Positions 1-8,139 are shown, numbered from the stretch's first letter. The stretch: 8,666 nt of DNA from an uncultured Oscillospiraceae bacterium (GCA_944385455.1 CALWXI010000204.1:1-8666); one strand, 5' to 3'. Notes: generated by a model not told the origin, from the sequence alone. Numbers and translations are program-made.

Positions 1-1127
1 ACTGGTGCGCCGGCCGGGGCATCCCCTGCTTCACCGGCAGCGGCGACACCCGGGCGGAGATGGCCCGGTCCGGCCGCTCCCTGGAGGAATGCGCCCGGGA
101 CCTGCGCTATTCCTTTTTGCGGGAGACAGCCCGGCGCGAGGGTTTCCCCGCCATTCTCACCGCCCACCATGCCGACGACAACGCCGAGACCATGCTGCTG
201 AACCTGATTCGTGGCACCGGCACCGCGGGCCTTGCGGGGATCCCTCCCGTCCGGGGGAACCTCTACCGCCCCTTCCTGGGGCTGAGCCGGGAAGCACTGG
301 CAGACTATGCCCGCCTTCACGGCATCCCCCATGTGGAGGACGAGACGAACCAGGAGGAGATCACCGCCCGGAATGTGCTGCGCCACCAGGTATTTCCGGT
401 GCTGCGGCGGCTGAACCCCCGGGCGGTGGAGCACATGAGCGCCGCCGCCGGTGTGCTGGCGCGGGAACATGCCGCTTTGGAGGAACTGGCGCAGGCCCTG
501 GTCCGGCAAGCCGTCGATACCCCGCAGGGGCTCTCCATTCCACGCTCCGCTCTGGCGGAAGCCCCCCCGGCCGCGGCGGAGCGGGCCGCTCTGCATCTGT
601 TGGCCGCGGCAGCGGGACACCGCCGGGACCTGACCGCCGCCCACGCGGAGGCCCTGGTATCCCTGGCGGCATCCGGCCGGGAAGCCGCTCAGGTATCCAT
701 GCCCTACGGCTTGACGGCCCGGCTGGGAGGGTATACATTGTATCTGGAACACACTGGCACACCGCCTCCCTCCATAGACCTGGTCCCGGAGAAAGTGCTG
801 GCTTTCGGTCTCTGGCAGGTGCGGCTGAGCCGCAGCCCGGAGCCGGGTGCCCTGGCGCTGGCTTCGACGGACCAGCCTCTGCATCTGACCGCCTGGCGCT
901 CCGGGGACCGCATGACCCTGCCCGGCAGCCGGGGCAGCCGCTCCCTGAAGCGGCTGTGCGCCGAGCGGGGCATTCCGCCCCTGGAGCGGGATACACTGCC
1001 GGTGCTGCGGGTGGGAGATGCGGCCGCAGCCGTTCCCGGCGTGGGCGTGGACGTGAATTTTGCACCTGCGGACGGCCACGCCCTGTTCGTATCATTTATG
1101 AAGAAAGACAGAGGAGACTGGACATGA
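1..1127 (+). CDS. tilS: tRNA(Ile)-lysidine synthetase TilS, 5'-truncated by window edge
   Basis: TilS uses ATP to attach lysine to C34 of the CAU-anticodon tRNA-Ile, so that the tRNA reads AUA as isoleucine instead of AUG as methionine; it is cytoplasmic and normally essential. The reading frame is open from base 3, and 374 residues are visible. The N-terminal SGG-x-DS ATP loop lies outside the window. Seen: the AHHADDNAET motif at 162-191 (family consensus AHHxDDQxET, with Asn for Gln here), followed by LLNLIRGTG and LAGIPPVRG, then the RNVLRHQVFPVL stretch that ends the PP-loop domain. A helical Ala-rich middle domain follows. The C-terminal TilS domain starts near 894 (RSGDRMTLPG, then LKRLCAERGIPPLERDTLPVL, typical of family C-termini). 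The stop TGA overlaps the hpt start as ATGA, implying coupled translation. The first in-frame ATG (base 60) is internal and not the true start, because homology to the family continues upstream of it. Confidence 0.93.
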   Translation, partial: WCAGRGIPCFTGSGDTRAEMARSGRSLEECARDLRYSFLRETARREGFPAILTAHHADDNAETMLLNLIRGTGTAGLAGIPPVRGNLYRPFLGLSREALADYARLHGIPHVEDETNQEEITARNVLRHQVFPVLRRLNPRAVEHMSAAAGVLAREHAALEELAQALVRQAVDTPQGLSIPRSALAEAPPAAAERAALHLLAAAAGHRRDLTAAHAEALVSLAASGREAAQVSMPYGLTARLGGYTLYLEHTGTPPPSIDLVPEKVLAFGLWQVRLSRSPEPGALALASTDQPLHLTAWRSGDRMTLPGSRGSRSLKRLCAERGIPPLERDTLPVLRVGDAAAAVPGVGVDVNFAPADGHALFVSFMKKDRGDWT

Positions 1128-1678
1128 AAAGTGAGATGGAGGCAAACATCCTCAAGGTGCTCATCACCGAGGAGGAACTGCACCGCCGGGTGGCGGAGAT
1201 GGGCGAGGAGCTCTACCGGCGGTTTGAGGGCAAAAATCCGCTGTTCCTGGGCGTGCTGAAAGGTTCCTTCGTATTCATGGCGGACCTGGTGCGGGCCTGT
1301 CAGGTGAAAAGCGACGTGGAGTTCATCGCCGTCAGTTCCTACCAGAACGCCACCGCCTCCTCCGGCCGGGTACAGATCACCCACGACCTGCAGCAGGACA
1401 TCACCGGCCGTCACCTCATCATTGTGGAGGACATCCTGGATTCCGGCAACACCCTGGCCTTCCTGCGTCAGTATTTCCTCACCAAGGGTGCCGCGTCCAT
1501 CACCATCGTGACGCTGCTGGACAAGCCCTCCCGCCGGACCAAGGCCATTTCCGCCGACCTCTCCGGCTTCACCGTGCCCGACGAGTTCGTGGTGGGCTAC
1601 GGACTGGATTATGCCCAGCAGTACCGCAACGTCCCTTATATCGGCGTTTTGAAGCCCGAGGTCTACACCCACGGCTGA
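1124..1678 (+). CDS. hpt: hypoxanthine (guanine) phosphoribosyltransferase
   Basis: This purine-salvage enzyme joins hypoxanthine or guanine to PRPP, giving IMP or GMP; it is cytoplasmic and Mg-dependent. The product has 184 residues, the usual bacterial length. Seen: GVLKGSF (43-49), the flexible-loop SSYQN (71-75), the PRPP signature VEDILDSGNT (101-110) with acidic pair E102/D103 and probable general base D106, LLDKPSRR (131-138) whose K134 matches the purine-contacting lysine of human HGPRT, and FVVGYGLDY (155-163) with F155 and D162 at the base-stacking and metal-binding positions. The start is the ATG in the ATGA overlap with tilS, preceded by AGAGGAG at 1110-1116 with a 7-base spacer. 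The same frame happens to stay open upstream through tilS back to base 5, but that extension is out of frame with tilS and has no family character. The tilS-hpt-ftsH order matches Bacillus subtilis. Confidence 0.95.
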   Translation: MKSEMEANILKVLITEEELHRRVAEMGEELYRRFEGKNPLFLGVLKGSFVFMADLVRACQVKSDVEFIAVSSYQNATASSGRVQITHDLQQDITGRHLIIVEDILDSGNTLAFLRQYFLTKGAASITIVTLLDKPSRRTKAISADLSGFTVPDEFVVGYGLDYAQQYRNVPYIGVLKPEVYTHG

Positions 1679-1696
1679 CGGTGCCGCAACGCTAGC

Positions 1697-1705
1697 AAAG
1701 GAGGT
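1697..1705 (+). promoter_or_regulatory. ribosome binding site of ftsH
   Basis: AAAGGAGGT is a near-perfect anti-16S sequence, 9 bases before the GTG at 1715. It decides in favour of that GTG: no ATG lies nearby in frame, and the residues encoded from the GTG run straight into the first membrane helix. The 36-base hpt-ftsH gap contains no hairpin with a T-run, so the two genes are probably co-transcribed. Confidence 0.85.
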
Positions 1706-1714
1706 CCCCACGCC

Positions 1715-3601
1715 GTGACAAAAAAGCGCGCCCCAAATTTCAGCATTTTCTTTTTGCTGCTGGTGATCGCCATGTGCGTGAGCCTGCTCTGGCAGATGGA
1801 CAGCCAGAGCGGCCAGCTGGAATACTCCCAGGTCCGGCAGCTGTTCCTGCAGGAAAAAGTGGAGACGGTGGAGATCGACACCGATCTGACCATGACGCTG
1901 ACCCTCCGGGAGCCCCTGAACGGCAGCAGCACGGTCCAGTACAAGCTTTACAGCTTCCAGCTTTTCTACGATGATCTCAATGACCTGGTGTCGGAACAGT
2001 ACGCCCAGGGCATCATCAAATCCTACGATTACCCCGACGCCCCTACCACCAACTGGCTGGAGGTGCTGCTGCCCTGGGTGCTGACGGCGCTGCTGCTGGG
2101 TGCCCTGTGGTACTTCATGTTCGCCCGGGGCCAGAGCGGCGTGGGGCCGGACCGGATGGCCAAATTCGGCGCCGCCCGCACCCGGACGCTGTCCGATGGG
2201 GACAAGAAGGTCACCTTCGACGACGTGGCCGGTGCGGACGAGGAAAAGGAGGAGCTTCAGGAGGTGGTGGACTTCCTGAAGGATCCCCGGAAATACATCT
2301 CCCTGGGCGCCCGGATCCCCAAGGGCGTGCTGCTGGTGGGCCCTCCGGGCACCGGCAAGACCCTGCTGGGCAAGGCCGTGGCCGGTGAAGCCGGCGTGGG
2401 CTTCCTCTCCATCTCCGGCTCCGACTTCGTGGAGCTGTACGTGGGCGTGGGCGCCAGCCGGGTCCGGGACCTCTTCGACCAGGCGAAGAAAAGCGCCCCG
2501 GCCATCGTGTTCATTGACGAGATCGACGCCGTGGGCCGGCAGAGAGGCACGGGCCTGGGCGGCGGCCACGACGAGCGGGAGCAGACCCTCAACCAGCTGC
2601 TGGTGGAGATGGACGGCTTTTCCTCCAATGAGGGCGTGGTGGTGCTGGCCGCCACCAACCGGGCCGACGTGCTGGACCCCGCGCTGCTGCGGCCCGGCCG
2701 CTTTGACCGGCAGATCTACGTGGGCCTGCCGGACATCCAGGGCCGGGAGGACATTCTGAAGGTTCACACCGCGGGCAAGCCCCTGGCGGAGGATGTGGAT
2801 CTGCGCCGCCTGGCCCAGGGCACCCCGGGCTTTACCGGCGCCGATCTGGAAAACCTCATCAATGAGGGCGCCCTGCTGGCCGCCCGGAAAAACCGCAAAT
2901 TCATTGCCATGGAGGATCTGAAGGAGGCCGAGATCAAAGTCATCGCCGGTCCCGAGAAGAAGAGCCGCATCATCCCCCAGCACGAGCGGGAACTCACCGC
3001 CTGGCACGAGGCGGGTCACGCCGTGGTGATGCACCTGCTGCCGGACCACGATCCCGTCACCCAGATCTCCATTGTTCCCCGGGGCCAGGCCGGCGGCATG
3101 ACCATCGCCCTGCCCGAGGAGGACCGCTCCTACCTCTCCAAGCGCTACATGGAGGACCAGATCGTGGCCCTGCTGGGCGGCCGGGTGGCTGAGCAGCTGT
3201 GCCTGGGAGACATCTCCACCGGCGCCAGCAACGACATCCAGCGGGCCTCCCAGATCGCCCGGAAGATGGTGGCCTCCTACGGCATGAGCCGCCGCATCGG
3301 CGCCGTGTCCTTCGAGTCCGGCCACGACGAGGTGTTCATCGGCCGCACCATGACCCAGGGCCGCAGCTACTCTGAGGCCGTGGCCGCTCAGATCGACGAG
3401 GAGATCCGCCAGCTCATCAACGCCTCCTATGCCCGGTGCGAGGCTTTGCTCAGCAGCCACCGCGCCCAGCTGGACGCTGTGGCCCGCTACCTGCTGGCGC
3501 ATGAGACCATGGAGCGAGAGGTCTTCCTGGCCGTCTTCAGCGAGGCAGACGCCCCCGGCGAAGCCGCCCCTCCCGACGCCCCAGCCCCCGACCCCGCATA
3601 A
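1715..3601 (+). CDS. ftsH: ATP-dependent membrane zinc metalloprotease FtsH
   Basis: FtsH is a hexameric inner-membrane AAA+ protease that unfolds and degrades misassembled membrane proteins and some regulators. The product is 628 residues, a normal length. Order of parts: membrane helix about 9-26, extracytoplasmic domain about 27-113, second helix about 114-137, AAA+ domain with Walker A GPPGTGKT (209-216), pore loop FVELYVGVG (Tyr242 where E. coli has Phe), Walker B IVFIDEID (264-271, E269), second region of homology with putative arginine fingers R329 and R332, then the peptidase domain with zinc motif HEAGH (431-435, catalytic E432) and third zinc ligand D507 in STGASNDIQRA. The C-terminal tail of about 20 residues is rich in Ala, Pro and Asp and is probably disordered. 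All catalytic residues are present, so the enzyme should be active. The start is GTG. An intrinsic terminator follows 7 bases after the stop. Confidence 0.97.
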   Translation: MTKKRAPNFSIFFLLLVIAMCVSLLWQMDSQSGQLEYSQVRQLFLQEKVETVEIDTDLTMTLTLREPLNGSSTVQYKLYSFQLFYDDLNDLVSEQYAQGIIKSYDYPDAPTTNWLEVLLPWVLTALLLGALWYFMFARGQSGVGPDRMAKFGAARTRTLSDGDKKVTFDDVAGADEEKEELQEVVDFLKDPRKYISLGARIPKGVLLVGPPGTGKTLLGKAVAGEAGVGFLSISGSDFVELYVGVGASRVRDLFDQAKKSAPAIVFIDEIDAVGRQRGTGLGGGHDEREQTLNQLLVEMDGFSSNEGVVVLAATNRADVLDPALLRPGRFDRQIYVGLPDIQGREDILKVHTAGKPLAEDVDLRRLAQGTPGFTGADLENLINEGALLAARKNRKFIAMEDLKEAEIKVIAGPEKKSRIIPQHERELTAWHEAGHAVVMHLLPDHDPVTQISIVPRGQAGGMTIALPEEDRSYLSKRYMEDQIVALLGGRVAEQLCLGDISTGASNDIQRASQIARKMVASYGMSRRIGAVSFESGHDEVFIGRTMTQGRSYSEAVAAQIDEEIRQLINASYARCEALLSSHRAQLDAVARYLLAHETMEREVFLAVFSEADAPGEAAPPDAPAPDPA

Positions 3602-3608
3602 CCCCACC

Positions 3609-3642
3609 GCCGCCTGCGCATGCTGTGCAGGCGGCATTTTTT
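3609..3642 (+). terminator. intrinsic terminator after ftsH
   Basis: GCCGCCTGC (3609-3617) pairs perfectly with GCAGGCGGC (3627-3635). The helix can extend inward by G-U, C-G and A-T pairs to a 3-base loop, and an A plus six T follow (3637-3642). This is a strong Rho-independent terminator that ends the tilS-hpt-ftsH transcript and separates it from the liv operon. Confidence 0.92.
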
Positions 3643-3715
3643 GCCCCTTCCTGGCAAACCCATCAATGCAGCATCTCCTTTTTCCGGTCCGATTCGTCAA
3701 AATACACAAAAGTAT

Positions 3716-3734
3716 TGTCCGTGAATCACGGACA
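3716..3734. promoter_or_regulatory. perfect palindrome, candidate operator
   Basis: TGTCCGTGA and TCACGGACA are exact reverse complements around a single central A, giving a 19-base palindrome. It lies about 127 bases upstream of the putative livJ -35 element. It has no T-run after it, so it is not a terminator. A dimeric transcription factor site is the simplest reading, but no regulator gene is in the window and I do not recognise the motif. Confidence 0.5.
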
Positions 3735-3777
3735 TCTGTCAAAGAATTTTTCTTCTGCTCAGCAGATTGTCTCTGTT

Positions 3778-3786
3778 TGACGGACA
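3778..3786. promoter_or_regulatory. third copy of the operator half-site
   Basis: TGACGGACA differs from the right arm of the 3716-3734 palindrome (TCACGGACA) at one of nine positions and lies 52 bases downstream in the same orientation, close to five helical turns. It overlaps a TTGACG hexamer (3777-3782) that resembles a -35 box, although no good -10 follows at 16-18 bases. It may be an auxiliary site; chance is not excluded. Confidence 0.3.
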
Positions 3787-3860
3787 TTCTGCACACATAG
3801 AGCGTACGAGCATGCTGCCGGCCGGGCCGGGAGCGTGTATCTTTCTGTGTATTATTCATC

Positions 3861-3889
3861 TTGCAATGCATGGGAAAAGCACGTAAAAT
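3861..3889 (+). promoter_or_regulatory. putative sigma-A promoter of livJ operon
   Basis: TTGCAA (3861-3866) is separated by exactly 17 bases from TAAAAT (3884-3889). The hexamers match the TTGACA and TATAAT consensus at 4 of 6 and 5 of 6 positions. Transcription would begin near 3896, giving a leader of roughly 45 bases to the livJ start. It is the best-spaced pair I found in the intergenic region. Confidence 0.6.
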
Positions 3890-3901
3890 GCTGGACATGC
3901 A

Positions 3902-3919
3902 GGGAGCGCGCGCGTTCCC
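3902..3919 (+). other. short 5'-leader hairpin before livJ
   Basis: GGGAGCG (3902-3908) can pair with CGTTCCC (3913-3919), with one G-U pair and a CGCG loop. It would sit near the 5' end of the predicted transcript and end 6 bases before the livJ ribosome site. A role in mRNA stability or in keeping the ribosome site open is inference only. Confidence 0.4.
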
Positions 3920-3925
3920 AACGAC

Positions 3926-3931
3926 AGGAGG
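3926..3931 (+). promoter_or_regulatory. ribosome binding site of livJ
   Basis: AGGAGG stands 9 bases before the ATG at 3941. It directly abuts an earlier in-frame ATG at 3932, which is too close to be used. It therefore sets the livJ start at 3941. Confidence 0.8.
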
Positions 3932-3940
3932 ATGAATCGA

Positions 3941-5137
3941 ATGAAGAAGTTTTCCGCTCTTATGCTGACGCTGGCGCTGACGGCGGGCCTGCTGGCCGGC
4001 TGCGGCGGCTCCGGCGAGGAAGCCGCTCCGGAGTCCGGCGAGTCCGGCGCCAAAGTGGTCAAGATCGGCGTTTACGAGCCCCAGACCGGTGACAACGGCC
4101 CCGGCGGCAAGCAGGAGATTCTGGGCATGCAGTATGCCAATTCCGTCCAGCCCACCGTGGAGATCGCCGGCGAGACCTACGAGGTCCAGCTGGAGATCGT
4201 GGACAACCGCACCACTCCCGAGAACGGCCCCTCCGCTGCGGCGGAGCTGGTGAACCGGGGCGTATCCGTGGTGCTGGGCTCCTACGGCTCCGGTGTGTCC
4301 GTTGCCGGCGGCCAGGTCTTTGAGGAAGCCGGCGTCCCCGCCATCGGCGTCACCTGCACGAACCCTCAGGTGACCTCCGACTATGACTGCTATTTCCGCA
4401 TCTGCTTCACCGATCCCTTCCAGGGTCCCGCCCTGGCCAGCTACGCCTATGACGGCCTGGGCGTCACCACCGCCTACACCCTGGCCATGCTGGGCAGCGA
4501 CTACGATCAGGGCCTGGTGCACTACTTCACCGAGGCCTTCGAGGCCCTGGGCGGCACCGTGATCTCCGAGGACTTCCCGGAGGGCAGCGCCAACTTCGTC
4601 TCCTATATCAACAACGCCAAGAGCGCCGGCGCCGGCGTCATCTTTGCTCCCGTGTCCACCAACTACGCCCAGCTCATCATTGAGGCCGCCAGCGCTCAGG
4701 GCTTTGAGGGCTCTCTGCTGGGCTCCGACACCTGGGACAACAACAAGGTGGCCGAGAGCGCCGTGGGCAAGGACGTCAGCGTGGAGGTCACCACCTTCTA
4801 CCAGGAGGGCGGCGATCCGGAGTTCGACGCGGGCATCAAGGAGTGGATCAACGCCAATCCCGACGCCAAGACCAATAACGGCGGCAACGACATGGTGGCG
4901 GCCGTCACCGTCATGGGCTACGACGCCTACTTCACCGCCCTGGAGGCCCTGAAGGCCGCCGGCAGCACCGATCCCCAGGCCGTGATGGAGGCCCTGCCCT
5001 CTGTGACCTACGAGGGCGTCTCCGGCCATATCGAGTTCGACGACATCGGCGACGCCAAGCGGGATCAGGCCTATATCAAGACCGCCAACACCGAGACCGG
5101 TGCCTGGGACTTCGTGAAGGTCCAGGGCGTGGAGTAA
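3941..5137 (+). CDS. livJ: branched-chain/hydrophobic amino acid ABC transporter, substrate-binding lipoprotein
   Basis: This is the extracellular receptor of the importer encoded downstream. The product has 398 residues. It has a Lys-rich start (MKK), a hydrophobic stretch and a lipobox LAGC (18-21), so Cys21 should be lipidated and tether the protein to the outer face of the membrane. A Gly/Glu/Ser-rich linker (22-36) leads into a periplasmic-binding-protein type I fold that begins with VVKIGVYEPQTG. Likely ligand-contact segments by family comparison are GSYGSGVS (113-120), TCTNP (138-142), SDYDQG around D187, and GSDTWDN (261-267). An upstream ATG (3932) would add three residues but leaves no spacer after the Shine-Dalgarno. 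The family binds Leu/Ile/Val but members also take aromatic amino acids, amides or urea, so the substrate is not certain. A terminator-like hairpin 23 bases after the stop suggests that livJ is made in excess over the permease genes. Confidence 0.92.
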   Translation: MKKFSALMLTLALTAGLLAGCGGSGEEAAPESGESGAKVVKIGVYEPQTGDNGPGGKQEILGMQYANSVQPTVEIAGETYEVQLEIVDNRTTPENGPSAAAELVNRGVSVVLGSYGSGVSVAGGQVFEEAGVPAIGVTCTNPQVTSDYDCYFRICFTDPFQGPALASYAYDGLGVTTAYTLAMLGSDYDQGLVHYFTEAFEALGGTVISEDFPEGSANFVSYINNAKSAGAGVIFAPVSTNYAQLIIEAASAQGFEGSLLGSDTWDNNKVAESAVGKDVSVEVTTFYQEGGDPEFDAGIKEWINANPDAKTNNGGNDMVAAVTVMGYDAYFTALEALKAAGSTDPQAVMEALPSVTYEGVSGHIEFDDIGDAKRDQAYIKTANTETGAWDFVKVQGVE

Positions 5138-5160
5138 TCCCGCTCACCGACGCATGCAGC

Positions 5161-5192
5161 GGGGGACGGCGGACGCCGCCGTCCCCCTTTTT
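5161..5192 (+). terminator. intra-operon intrinsic terminator after livJ
   Basis: A perfect 12-base-pair stem, 5161-5172 with 5176-5187, closes a 3-base loop (ACG) and is followed by five T (5188-5192). No promoter is obvious between it and livH, so it probably works as a partial terminator, letting some polymerase through. This is a common device for making binding protein in excess of transporter. Confidence 0.85.
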
Positions 5193-5206
5193 CCGCACCG
5201 GGGTGC

Positions 5207-5237
5207 CTCGAAAGGGCGGGCCGCCCGCCCTTTCGAG
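5207..5237. repeat. perfect 14-bp stem-loop between livJ and livH
   Basis: The arm at 5207-5220 is the exact reverse complement of 5224-5237, with a 3-base loop (CCG). There is no T-run after either arm (the following bases are ACGACCCGG), so it is not a standard terminator. It starts 15 bases after the T-run of the previous hairpin and ends 27 bases before the livH ribosome site. It could block 3' exonucleases, or be a copy of a dispersed palindromic element; neither can be shown from one copy. Confidence 0.75.
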
Positions 5238-5278
5238 ACGACCCGGCTGCCCCATTTTCACACCAAGGAGGTTTTCTC

Positions 5279-6157
5279 ATGCAGGAGATACTGCCCTATC
5301 TCATCAACGGCGTGTCCGTGGGCGGCCAGTACGCCCTCATCGCCATCGGCTATACCCTGGTCTACGGCATCCTCCGCCTGATCAACTTTGCCCACGGCGA
5401 TGTGTTCATGGTGGCGGGACTGGTGATGGTGTACACCACCACCGCCCTGCCCATGTACGCGGCGCTGCCCCTGGTGCTCATTGCCACGGTGGCGCTGGGC
5501 TTCGTCATCGAGCGGGTGGCCTACAAGCCCCTGCGCACCGCCCCCCGGATGTCCCTGATGATCTCCGCCATCGGCGTCAGCTACCTCATTCAGAATCTGG
5601 CGTTCTATATTACCGGCGGCGTGCCCCAGCCCGTCACCGTCCCCATTCCCTGGATCTCAGAAAATGTGCTGCTCTTCGGCCAGTCCACCAAGCGGGTGAC
5701 GCTGGTGACCCCGGTGCTGACCCTTTTGCTGGTGGTGGGGCTGGTGTACCTCATCAACCACACCCGGATGGGCATGGCCATGCGGGCCGCGGCCAAGGAT
5801 TTTGAGACGGCCCAGCTCATGGGCGTCAAGATCAACGCCGTCATCTCCGTCACCTTCGTCATCGGGTCCTTCCTGGCGGCGGTGGGCGCGCTGCTGTACT
5901 TTACGAACTACCCCTCCGTGGGCATTACCTCCGGCGCCATGCCGGGCCTCAAGGCCTTCGTGGCGGCGGTGTTCGGCGGCATCGGCTCCATCCCCGGGGC
6001 GGTGGTGGGCGCCTTCATCATCGGCCTCTGCGAGGAGCTCATCAAGGGCCTGGGCTACACCACCTTCTCCGACGCCTTCACCTTCGCGCTTTTGATCGTG
6101 GTGCTGTGCGTGCGGCCCACGGGCCTTTTCGGCGAAAAGGTCACGGACAAGGTGTAA
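5279..6157 (+). CDS. livH: branched-chain amino acid ABC transporter permease LivH
   Basis: LivH is one of two integral membrane subunits that form the channel with LivM. The product is 292 residues, normal for the family, with about eight hydrophobic segments. Seen: the N-terminal family pattern GYTLVYGILRLINFAHGD (24-41), the cytoplasmic ATPase-coupling loop starting at R169 (RAAAKDFETAQLMGV), the Gly-rich FGGIGSIPGAVVGA segment, and the C-terminal RPTGLFGEK ending typical of LivH. The start ATG follows AAGGAGGT (5265-5272) with a 6-base spacer. The gene lies 141 bases after livJ, past two hairpins, and its stop codon overlaps the livM ribosome site, so livH and livM are surely co-transcribed. 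Confidence 0.95.
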   Translation: MQEILPYLINGVSVGGQYALIAIGYTLVYGILRLINFAHGDVFMVAGLVMVYTTTALPMYAALPLVLIATVALGFVIERVAYKPLRTAPRMSLMISAIGVSYLIQNLAFYITGGVPQPVTVPIPWISENVLLFGQSTKRVTLVTPVLTLLLVVGLVYLINHTRMGMAMRAAAKDFETAQLMGVKINAVISVTFVIGSFLAAVGALLYFTNYPSVGITSGAMPGLKAFVAAVFGGIGSIPGAVVGAFIIGLCEELIKGLGYTTFSDAFTFALLIVVLCVRPTGLFGEKVTDKV

Positions 6158-6166
6158 GGAGGAAGC

Positions 6167-7296
6167 ATGATGACAAAACGCAACAAGACGCTGTTCACCG
6201 CCGTGGTGCTGGCCGCGGCGCTGGCGGCCAGTCTCCTGGTGGACTGCTTCCTGCCCAGCTACCACATCGCCGTTCAGGTGATCCAGAAGGCCACCGTGTA
6301 CGCCCTGGTGGCGGTGTCCATGAACCTGCTCAATGGCTTTACCGGCCTTTTCTCCCTGGGACAGGCGGGCTTCATGCTGCTGGGCGCCTACGCCTACGGC
6401 GTGCTGACCATCCCCGTGGACAAACGGGCAAGCGTATACCAGTATTTTGACGGCGGCGCCATCCACTTCTCCGTTCCGGAGATCTTCTCCGGCGTGCTGG
6501 GGGAAACGGTCGGCACCACCGTGGGCATGCTGGCGGCGCTGCTGGTGGGCGGATTGCTGGCAGCGCTGATGGCCTACCTCATCGGCCTTCCGGTGCTGCG
6601 GCTCAAGTCCGACTATCTGGCCATTGCCACGCTGGGTTTTGCCGAGATTTTACGGGCTTTCTTCCAGTGGAACGCCCTGGGTCCCATCACCAACGGCTCC
6701 AACCTTCTGAAAAGCTATCCCGCCTTCTCCCATGTCACACCCTATGTGGTGCTGGCGGGGGTGATGATCGCCTTCATCGTGCTGCTTATCAATTCCACGT
6801 ATGGCCGGGCTTTCAAGGCCATCCGGGACGACGAGGTGGCAGCGGAGGCAATGGGCATCAACCTGGCCCGGCACAAGCGGATGGCTTTCGTCATCAGTTC
6901 CTTCTTTGCCGGCATCGGCGGGGGCATGATGGCCATGTATATGGGCACCATCGCCGCGGCTCCCTTCAAAAGCTCCTTGACCTATGAGATCCTGCTGATC
7001 GTGGTCATCGGCGGCATCGGCTCCATCACCGGCTCGGTGCTCGCCAGCTTCCTCTATATCTTCAGCTCCGAGTGGCTGCTGCGGGGTCTGGACGCCGGCA
7101 CCTTCCTGGGCATCAATGCCCCGGGCATCTTCAAAAACGGTTTCCGCATGGCGGTATTCTCCGTCATCATCATGGTGATCGTGCTGTTCTTCCGCCGCGG
7201 CCTCATGGGCGACAAGGAGCTTCCCGACCTGCCGGACATGCTCCGAAACGGCATCCGGAAGCTGCGCGCGCCTGGGCGCGGAAAGGAGGCGGGGAA

Positions 7297-7300
<4 letters not shown>
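6167..7300 (+). CDS. livM: branched-chain amino acid ABC transporter permease LivM
   Basis: LivM is the second channel subunit. The product is 377 residues, with an N-terminal helix (about 8-25) and many further hydrophobic segments. Seen: LivM pattern NLLNGFTGLFSLGQAGF (53-69), RLKSDYLAIATLGFAEILR, the coupling loop AIRDDEVAAEAMGIN (about 218-232), and a late GGIGSITGSV segment. A polar stretch (about 83-116, containing DKRASVYQYFDGG) between two hydrophobic segments looks longer than in many LivM proteins and probably forms an enlarged extracellular loop. AAGGAGG (6156-6162) overlaps the livH stop. Two adjacent ATG codons (6167 and 6170) are possible starts; the second has the better 7-base spacer, a difference of one Met. 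The 3' end overlaps livG as ATGA. Confidence 0.94.

Positions 7301-8131
<831 letters not shown>

Positions 8132-8139
<8 letters not shown>

Larger units (their letters stand above)
3602..3940. other. intergenic region between ftsH and livJ
   Basis: This is the only gene-free stretch above 300 bases, and it is visibly richer in A+T than the genes around it. From left to right it holds the ftsH terminator, the 3716-3734 palindrome, a CTGCT-C-AGCAG mini-palindrome (3755-3765), a third copy of the palindrome half-site (3778-3786), a G+C-rich patch (3814-3834), the putative livJ promoter (3861-3889), a leader hairpin (3902-3919) and the livJ ribosome site. I find no credible ORF, no T-box sequence and no tRNA here. 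Its length is more than a single promoter needs, which fits a regulated promoter. Confidence 0.7.

Noticed and set aside
5..1678. A 557-codon plus-strand frame that could be read as a long N-terminal extension of hpt
   Set aside because: The part before 1124 is out of frame with tilS and is rich in Arg, Pro and Gly, typical of a shifted reading of G+C-rich coding DNA. The hpt start has its own ribosome site and ATGA overlap, and the 184-residue product is full length.
3777..3803. Second promoter with -35 TTGACG
   Set aside because: The -35 is good, but the only -10-like hexamers (CATAGA, TAGAGC) are 13-15 bases away, too short for a normal spacer. The 3861-3889 pair is clearly better.
3602..3940. 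T-box riboswitch or CodY box controlling the liv operon
   Set aside because: No GGGTGGNACCGCG-like T-box sequence is present, and the predicted leader is far too short. The AATTTTTCTTCT stretch near 3745 matches only the first half of the CodY consensus.
704..5029. A 1441-codon open frame on the minus strand across hpt, ftsH and livJ
   Set aside because: It is in exact codon register with hpt, ftsH and livJ, which all share one frame. Antisense stops there require sense TTA, CTA or TCA codons, which this high-GC genome avoids. Its product is a Gly/His/Ala/Val-rich string with no domain, and it runs through a terminator and promoter region. The sense genes are certain.
5657..6466. A 269-codon minus-strand frame opposite livH and livM
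   Set aside because: It is in register with both sense genes and has the His/Gly/Gln-rich composition of an antisense shadow. It also spans the livH-livM junction.
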